Of a stretch of DNA of 21,291 nt, positions 20,944-21,291 are shown piece by piece (position 1 is the first letter of the stretch; each line of letters opens with the position of its first letter). The translations under genes and the position numbers were made by a program. The notes beneath the pieces are model-generated. The model saw only the letters and a list, made by a program, of their open reading frames with translations, did no database searches and was not told the DNA's origin. This stretch comes from CAYSDL01 sp964429875 (GTDB lineage Bacteria; Fidelibacterota; Marinisomatia; SCGC-AAA003-L08; D37C17). The stretch is taken from positions 1 through 21,291 of the forward strand of contig CAYSDL010000020.1 of assembly GCA_964429875.1 (NCBI GenBank), in the 5' to 3' direction.

Positions 20944-21291
20944 CTATTTTAAGTGTTTATCTAAAAAATTTCCCATTTCTCTATAAAAGTCAAATCTATT
21001 TTCTTCATTATAAAAACCATGACCTTCATTATCTTTTACCATATAAGGTACTTCAACACCCTTAGCTTTTAAAGCTTCTACTATTTGATCAGACTCTGAT
21101 TTTTTAACTCTTGGATCATTTGCTCCTTGAGCTATAAATAGTGGAACTTTAATATTTTCAATATGCAATAAAGGAGATGCAGAAGCTAACAATTCTTTAT
21201 CTTCTTCTGGATGACCAACCATTTCATACATCATTTCACGCCATAATTCCCAATATGGAGGAATAGTTTCTTGAAATGTAAATAAACTAGA
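20944..21291 (-). CDS. S9 family (prolyl oligopeptidase-type) serine peptidase, C-terminal fragment (window edge)
   Basis: The reading frame is open to the window edge, so this is the C-terminal end of a larger gene; the visible part is 115 residues. It matches the end of the alpha/beta-hydrolase domain of S9 peptidases: FQETIPPYWELWREMMYEM, then PLLHIENIKVPLFIAQGAND, where the catalytic Asp codon is at 21115-21117. NEGHGF follows, with the catalytic His codon at 21019-21021, and then a terminal FLDKHLK helix. The catalytic Ser (GxSxGG motif) should lie beyond the edge. The first Met inside the window (21232-21234) is not the start, since 19 upstream codons continue the family pattern. A dipeptidyl- or acylaminoacyl-peptidase-like role is inferred; substrate and export cannot be judged. 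Confidence 0.88.
   Translation of the reverse strand, partial: SSLFTFQETIPPYWELWREMMYEMVGHPEEDKELLASASPLLHIENIKVPLFIAQGANDPRVKKSESDQIVEALKAKGVEVPYMVKDNEGHGFYNEENRFDFYREMGNFLDKHLK

Overview
The window is a low-GC, gene-dense bacterial chromosome segment in which every supported gene lies on the minus strand, so transcription runs from base 21291 towards base 1. Genes overlap by 1-20 bases or are separated by a few bases. The only non-coding stretches longer than about 30 bases flank a tRNA gene. The gene set (outer-envelope lipoproteins, a class 1B dihydroorotate dehydrogenase, an antiquitin-type aldehyde dehydrogenase and a MutL/DUF6754 membrane cluster) looks to me like an uncultured marine FCB-group bacterium such as Candidatus Marinimicrobia (SAR406). 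That assignment is an impression from gene content and base composition, not a tested placement. Start codons are varied: ATG, GTG, several TTG, and an AUA for infC.

Layout in the direction of transcription. (1) 21291-18306: the C-terminal end of an S9-type serine peptidase, a small protein of unknown function and a large TPR lipoprotein. (2) 18305-15266: pyrK and pyrD (pyrimidine synthesis), an RlpA-like lipoprotein and cdsA (phospholipid synthesis). (3) 15269-8719: a seven-gene block that I consider the most interesting part of the window. It holds a MutL/GlmL-like ASKHA ATPase, a protein with a biotinyl/lipoyl-like sandwich region and a KOW-like end, a 90-residue membrane protein, a DUF6754 membrane protein, and three further membrane proteins. 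No cobalamin mutase is present. (4) 8705-5862: an antiquitin-like aldehyde dehydrogenase and L-lysine 6-transaminase, which together would convert lysine to 2-aminoadipate. (5) 5860-2682: rsmI, tmk and an S41 C-terminal processing peptidase carrying four tandem 15-residue Asp/Asn-rich loops. (6) 2620-1: tRNA-Val(GAC), thrS, infC and the start of rpmI, the widely conserved translation operon. Here infC appears to start at AUA and its ribosome binding site lies inside the end of thrS.

The housekeeping genes are readily recognised. The seven-gene membrane block has no function that I can assign from sequence. Its tight packing (an ATGA overlap with cdsA, an 8-base overlap, a TAATG overlap) suggests that its products act together at the cytoplasmic membrane.
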